Assembly: GCF_000964545.1 (NCBI RefSeq)
Contig: NZ_BBVD01000002.1
Span: 186,001-250,000, forward strand
Length of the DNA stretch: 64,000 nucleotides
Reading direction: 5' to 3'
Origin: Comamonas thiooxydans
Lineage (GTDB): Bacteria; Pseudomonadota; Gammaproteobacteria; Burkholderiales; Burkholderiaceae_C
This document shows, piece after piece, positions 59,184-64,000 of this stretch (positions are counted from its first letter, which is position 1; each line of letters begins with the position of its first letter). The notes under the pieces are model-generated. The model worked only from the letters and a program-made list of their open reading frames with translations, did no database searches and was not told the origin of the DNA. A program made the position numbers and the translations under genes.

Positions 59184-59891
59184 CTAGTCTTCGTGCACCG
59201 AAGCTGTGCGTACTGCAGGCCTGCCGGCCTTCTGCCGCTTCACGCGCCGCTCGGTTTTTTGTTGCAAATTTTCAATGAAATCGGGCTCACCCAGAGCCCA
59301 GCCACGCAGCGCGGCATGGCTGATCTGCGCCTGGGTATCGGCATCCAGACCGGCCTCCACGGCCCTGACATATGCTGCATCTCTGGCAAACGGCGTGTTG
59401 CCCAGGGCCCAGAAAAGTGCGTGCGGGCTGATGAGCGCATCGCTTTGCAGACCTGCGTTGTGCGCATAGCTGGACCAGGGCCAGTCCACCGCGCGCTGCA
59501 CCAGCCCGTCGCGCACGGGGTTGAGATCCATGGAGACCATGGTGGCCATCAGCCATTGCTCGGCCTGCAGCACGGTGCAGCGATAGCGCCCCTCCCACAA
59601 GGTACCGGTACGCCCGTGGCGGTTGTTGAAGTAACGCACATAGCTGCGCCCCACGGCCTGCATGAATTGGGGCACGCCCTGCTCCGTCCTGGGCGTCAGC
59701 AGCAGATGGAAGTGATTGGGCATGAGCACATAGGCATGCACATCGACCTCGAAGCGCCGCGCCATCTCGCGCATCAGATCCAGCATGACCAGGCGATCCT
59801 GCGCGTCCACAAAGATCTCGCCGCTGTTGTTGCCACGCTGGATGATGTGGTGCGGCATGTTTGCCAGCGTGAGACGGGGAAGACGGGCCAT
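59184..59891 (-). mobile_element. REP-associated tyrosine transposase (RAYT, Y1_Tnp family)
   Basis: Single-strand DNA transposase of the HUH type. The 235-residue protein starts MARLPRLTLANMPHHIIQRGNN and has the HUH motif H60-F-H62 in MPNHFHLLL and candidate catalytic tyrosines Y84/Y87 in RSYVRYFNNRHGR, with the WEGRYR segment that follows in RAYTs. It appears intact. RAYTs are usually single-copy domesticated genes that mobilise REP hairpins; such a hairpin lies at 59071-59095. Confidence 0.88.
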
Positions 59892-59980
59892 GGAGCGGAC
59901 TTGGACAGGGGCGACAAGGAAGGCGTTTCGGTCATTATGAAGCGTCGCGCCAGGGCCGACGCGTCCTCAGGCGCCAGACA

Positions 59981-60826
59981 TCACAGATGCATGCGGCCCG
60001 AAGCACTCAGCAACTGGCTGATGTGGCGAGTAGCGGCCAGCAACTGCGGCAGCAACCGCTCGCGCATCATCTGCTCGCTGGTGCGGTTGGCCTGTCCGCT
60101 GATGTTGAGCGCCGCCACCGTCTGGCCGCGCGCGTTGCGTATGGGGGCGGCAATCGAGATCAGGCCCTCCTCCAGCTCCTGATTGAGCAAGGCCCAGCCC
60201 TGCTCGCGCACGCGGGCGATCTCGGCATACAGCTCGTCGTCGCCGGTCAGCGTGTGTCGCGTGAAGGCGCGCTGCTCGCGCCGGGCCATCAGCGCCCGCA
60301 GCTCATCGGGGGGCAGCGCCGCCAGCAGCACCCGGCCCATGGATGTCCAGAAGGCAGGCAGTCGCGAGCCCACGCCCAGATTGGTACTCATGATCTTGTG
60401 CGTGTGCACGCGCAGAACATAGACCACGTCCAGGCCTTCGAGCACCGCGGCCGAGCATGACTCCTTGACCTCGTCCACCAGCGCCTCCATGGCCGGCTCG
60501 GCCAGATTCCACAGCGGCGTGGAGCTCAGATAGGCAAAGCCCAGATCCAGGATGCGCGGCGTGAGTGCGTAGTACTTGCCGTCGCTGCGCACATAGCCCA
60601 GCGTCTGCAGCGTCAGCAGGATGCGCCTTGCACCGGCACGCGTCAGACCCGTGGCGGCAGCCACCTCGCTGAGCGTCTGCTCAGGCGCCCTGGCGCTGAA
60701 CGAACGTATGACTTCCAGCCCCCTGGCAAAGGACTGCACATAGCTGTCACCGGGCTTGAGCGAGACCGCTTCGCCCTCGACCGGGGTTTTCCCTGATGTG
60801 GTTTTTACAGTCTCCATTTTCATCAT
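59981..60826 (-). CDS. IclR-family regulator, PcaR/PcaU-like
   Basis: Transcription factor controlling the divergent pca genes. The 281-residue protein has an N-terminal winged helix (FARGLEVIRSF, LSEVAAATGLTRAGARRILLTL) and a C-terminal IclR effector domain. Features such as TGLTRAGARR and GRVLLA place it near PcaU/PobR/PcaR regulators that respond to protocatechuate or beta-ketoadipate. Three candidate starts (60826, 60823, 60817) exist; AAGG spacing favours 60817. The effector is inferred from the neighbours. Confidence 0.88.
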   Translation of the reverse strand: MMKMETVKTTSGKTPVEGEAVSLKPGDSYVQSFARGLEVIRSFSARAPEQTLSEVAAATGLTRAGARRILLTLQTLGYVRSDGKYYALTPRILDLGFAYLSSTPLWNLAEPAMEALVDEVKESCSAAVLEGLDVVYVLRVHTHKIMSTNLGVGSRLPAFWTSMGRVLLAALPPDELRALMARREQRAFTRHTLTGDDELYAEIARVREQGWALLNQELEEGLISIAAPIRNARGQTVAALNISGQANRTSEQMMRERLLPQLLAATRHISQLLSASGRMHL

Positions 60827-60848
60827 CCTTTTCTACAATTCTTTTAGC

Positions 60849-60872
60849 GAACAAATGTTCTATATACGAACA
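60849..60872. promoter_or_regulatory. Three-half-site operator in the pca divergent promoter
   Basis: GAACA at 60849-60853, its inverse TGTTC at 60856-60860 and a direct GAACA at 60868-60872 lie between the IclR-type regulator and pcaI. This palindrome-plus-direct-repeat layout is the arrangement described for PcaU-type operators, so it is the likely binding site. Confidence 0.6.
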
Positions 60873-60920
60873 TTTTAGCGTCAATGGCGCAGATCTTTGT
60901 GTAGAAAATTGGAGACACCC

Positions 60921-61622
60921 ATGATCAACAAGATCGCCGACTCGGTCGCTCAGGCCCTGTCCGGCATTCAAGACGGCTCCACCGTGCTCATCGGCGGCTT
61001 CGGCACCTCGGGCATCCCCGGCGAGCTGATCGACGGCCTGATCGCCCAGGGTGCACGCGAGCTCACCGTGGTCAACAACAACGCCGGCAATGGCGACACC
61101 GGCCTGGCCGCCCTGCTCAAGACCGGCCAGGTGCGCAAGATCATCTGCAGCTTCCCGCGCCAGGTGGACAGCTGGGTCTTCGACGAGCTGTACCGCAGCG
61201 GCAAGATCGAGCTCGAGCTGGTGGCCCAGGGCAATCTGGCCGAGCGCATGCGCGCTGCCGCCGCAGGCATAGGCGCTTTCTTCTGCCCCACGGCCTACGG
61301 CACCGAACTCGCCAAAGGCAAGGAAACGCGCGAGATCAACGGCAAGCACTATGTGCTGGAGCACCCCATCCATGGCGATGTGGCCCTGATCAAGGCCGAA
61401 AAAGGCGACCGTTGGGGCAATCTGACCTACCGCATGTCGGCGCGCAACTTCGGCCCCGTGATGGCTTCGGCCGCCAGGTTCACCGTGGCCACCGTGCATG
61501 AGATCGTGGAACTCGGCCAGCTTGACCCCGAATCCGTGGTCACCCCGGGCATCTATGTGAGCCAGGTGGTGAAGATCGAGCGCGTGGCCACCCAGGCCGG
61601 CGGCTTCAAGAAGGCGGCCTGA
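60921..61622 (+). CDS. pcaI: 3-oxoadipate CoA-transferase subunit A
   Basis: Alpha subunit of beta-ketoadipate:succinyl-CoA transferase (next-to-last step of the protocatechuate branch). The 233-residue protein has the CoA-binding segment VLIGGFGTSGIPGELIDGL and the GDTGLAALL motif of the family. The start has GGAGA upstream. It is followed by pcaJ after 31 bases. Succinyl-CoA:acetoacetate transferases are close relatives; pcaF and the IclR regulator next door favour the pca role. Confidence 0.92.
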   Translation: MINKIADSVAQALSGIQDGSTVLIGGFGTSGIPGELIDGLIAQGARELTVVNNNAGNGDTGLAALLKTGQVRKIICSFPRQVDSWVFDELYRSGKIELELVAQGNLAERMRAAAAGIGAFFCPTAYGTELAKGKETREINGKHYVLEHPIHGDVALIKAEKGDRWGNLTYRMSARNFGPVMASAARFTVATVHEIVELGQLDPESVVTPGIYVSQVVKIERVATQAGGFKKAA

Positions 61623-61653
61623 GCCAGCCAAGGTCCAGCAAGGAGATACAAGC

Positions 61654-62295
61654 GTGAGCTATCAAAAACGAAGCAAGGACGAACTGGCCCTGCGCGTGGC
61701 CCAGGACATTCATGACGGTGCCTATGTGAATCTGGGCATAGGCCAGCCCACCCTGGTGGCCAACCACATTCCCGCAGGACGCGAGATCGTGCTGCAAAGC
61801 GAGAACGGCATTCTGGGCATGGGCCCGGCACCGGCGGCCGGCTCCGAAGACTACGACCTGACCAATGCCGGCAAGCAGCCCGTGACCCTGCTGCCCGGCG
61901 GCAGCTATTTCCACCACGCCGACAGCTTCGCCATGATGCGCGGAGGCCACCTGGACATCTGCGTGCTCGGAGCCTTCCAGGTTTCGGCCACGGGCGACCT
62001 GGCTAACTGGAGCACCGGCGAGCCCGGCGCCATCCCCGCCGTGGGCGGAGCCATGGACCTGGCGATTGGCGCCAAGCAGACCTGGGTGATGATGGATCTG
62101 CTCACCAAAAAAGGCGAGAGCAAGGTCGTGGCCCAGTGCAGCTACCCGCTGACCGGCCTGGGCTGCGTCAAGCGCATCTACACCGATCTGTGCACCCTGG
62201 CATGCACACCCGAGGGGCTGCGCCTGATCGACAAGGTCGAAGGCCTGGAGCACGCCGAACTCGAACGCATCGTGGGCCTGCCCATCGCGGCCTGA
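61654..62295 (+). CDS. pcaJ: 3-oxoadipate CoA-transferase subunit B
   Basis: Beta subunit carrying the catalytic glutamate, E50 in SENGILGMG. The 213-residue product starts at GTG 61654 with AAGGAG upstream and shows LGIGQPTLVANHI and the GGSYFHHADSFAMMRGGHLD segment. It forms a heterodimer with PcaI. Confidence 0.93.
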   Translation: MSYQKRSKDELALRVAQDIHDGAYVNLGIGQPTLVANHIPAGREIVLQSENGILGMGPAPAAGSEDYDLTNAGKQPVTLLPGGSYFHHADSFAMMRGGHLDICVLGAFQVSATGDLANWSTGEPGAIPAVGGAMDLAIGAKQTWVMMDLLTKKGESKVVAQCSYPLTGLGCVKRIYTDLCTLACTPEGLRLIDKVEGLEHAELERIVGLPIAA

Positions 62296-62355
62296 ACGGC
62301 CCTCAGGCCAATCCGGCCTAGACCCCAAGCTCGATTTTTATAACGGAGACATGTC

Positions 62356-63567
<1,212 letters not shown>

Positions 63568-63732
63568 TCCCGACTGCGGCAGCGACCGGCCAAGTCCGGC
63601 CTGCTGCCGCCCCCTGCCTCTTACACCAAAACAACGACCGCTGGAGTGCAGCTCTTTTCGGAGCTACGCCACCGCGGCAGCCCGCGCCCCGGCCACTGGC
63701 CGGCGGTGTCTTGCCTTTTTCCGGAGACCTAG

Positions 63733-64000
63733 ATGTCCAATTCCCTTTCCCTGTCTCGCCGCCGCAGCCTGCAAACCCTGGCAGCAAGCGCCCTGTTTGC
63801 TCTGGGCGCTGCTCCCTCCATGGCCCAGACGCCCTATCCCAGCAAGCCCATCACCATGATCGTGCCCTTCTCGGCCGGCGGCACGACCGACATCCTGGCG
63901 CGCGTGGTGGGCCAGGCCCTGAGCACCGAACTGGGCCAGAGCATCATCATTGACAACCGCCCCGGCGCGGGCGGCAATATCGGCGGCCAGGCCGCAGCCC
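63733..64000 (+). CDS. Tripartite tricarboxylate transporter receptor (Bug family), partial
   Basis: N-terminal 89 residues of a periplasmic binding protein of the TctC/Bug type, cut by the window edge. It has an export signal (SRRRSLQTLAASALFAL, cleavage after SMAQ; the arginines may be Tat-like) and the family motifs YPSKPITMIVPFSAGG and DNRPGAGGNIGG. Start ATG 63733 has GGAGA upstream. Placement after pcaF suggests uptake of an aromatic acid or pathway intermediate; the ligand is not determinable. Confidence 0.88.
   Translation, partial: MSNSLSLSRRRSLQTLAASALFALGAAPSMAQTPYPSKPITMIVPFSAGGTTDILARVVGQALSTELGQSIIIDNRPGAGGNIGGQAAA

Overview
The window is high-GC DNA that looks like a Comamonadaceae chromosome, most likely Comamonas. 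The evidence is the gene order murA-hisG-hisD, hisC-hisB-hisH-hisA, hisF-hisI-hisE-hinT-tatABC-serine protease, an mla operon next to a BolA protein and murA, a short-form HisG, and pca genes of protocatechuate catabolism. The genus is inferred from gene order and protein style, not from a search.

Left part (1-7367, mostly minus strand): a membrane-anchored Do-like protease on the plus strand, then tatC, tatB, tatA, hinT, a patatin phospholipase, a small membrane protein and hisE, hisI, hisF. From 7368 to 18810 an opposite-strand block splits the histidine genes. It holds a 0.8 kb divergent leader and then seven genes: phosphoglucosamine mutase (second-copy type), UDP-GlcNAc 2-epimerase, an NfrB-like membrane glycosyltransferase with a C-terminal MshEN (c-di-GMP binding type) region, an NfrA-like TPR/outer-membrane protein, a small secreted His/Pro-rich protein, a DUF2334 deacetylase-like protein and a DUF4434-like protein. 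I read it as a complete secreted-glycan system related to the E. coli phage-N4 receptor locus, and it is the most interesting element here.

From 18945 to 30421 the minus-strand histidine genes resume (mutarotase, hisA, hisH, hisB, hisC, hisD, hisG), followed by murA and a BolA protein. A second accessory block (23320-26621) sits between hisC and hisD: a VapBC-type toxin-antitoxin pair with a clear double-palindrome operator, a Tat/lipobox beta-lactamase-family protein and an unknown lipoprotein. From 30494 to 38809 come an ABC-2 exporter, the Mla phospholipid transport operon (mlaF-E-D, mlaA, mlaC, mlaB) and an amino-acid ABC importer.

From 39052 to 51573 there is a complete pelABCDEFG operon (minus strand), with the RxxD c-di-GMP site conserved in PelD. 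The window therefore carries two exopolysaccharide systems that both look c-di-GMP controlled. A DUF3293 protein, the glutamate synthase pair gltB-gltD and a REP-associated (RAYT) transposase with its hairpin follow. The right end holds an IclR-type regulator divergent from pcaI-pcaJ-pcaF (beta-ketoadipate to succinyl-CoA and acetyl-CoA) and the start of a tripartite tricarboxylate transporter receptor cut by the window edge.

No rRNA, tRNA, CRISPR array or prophage was seen.
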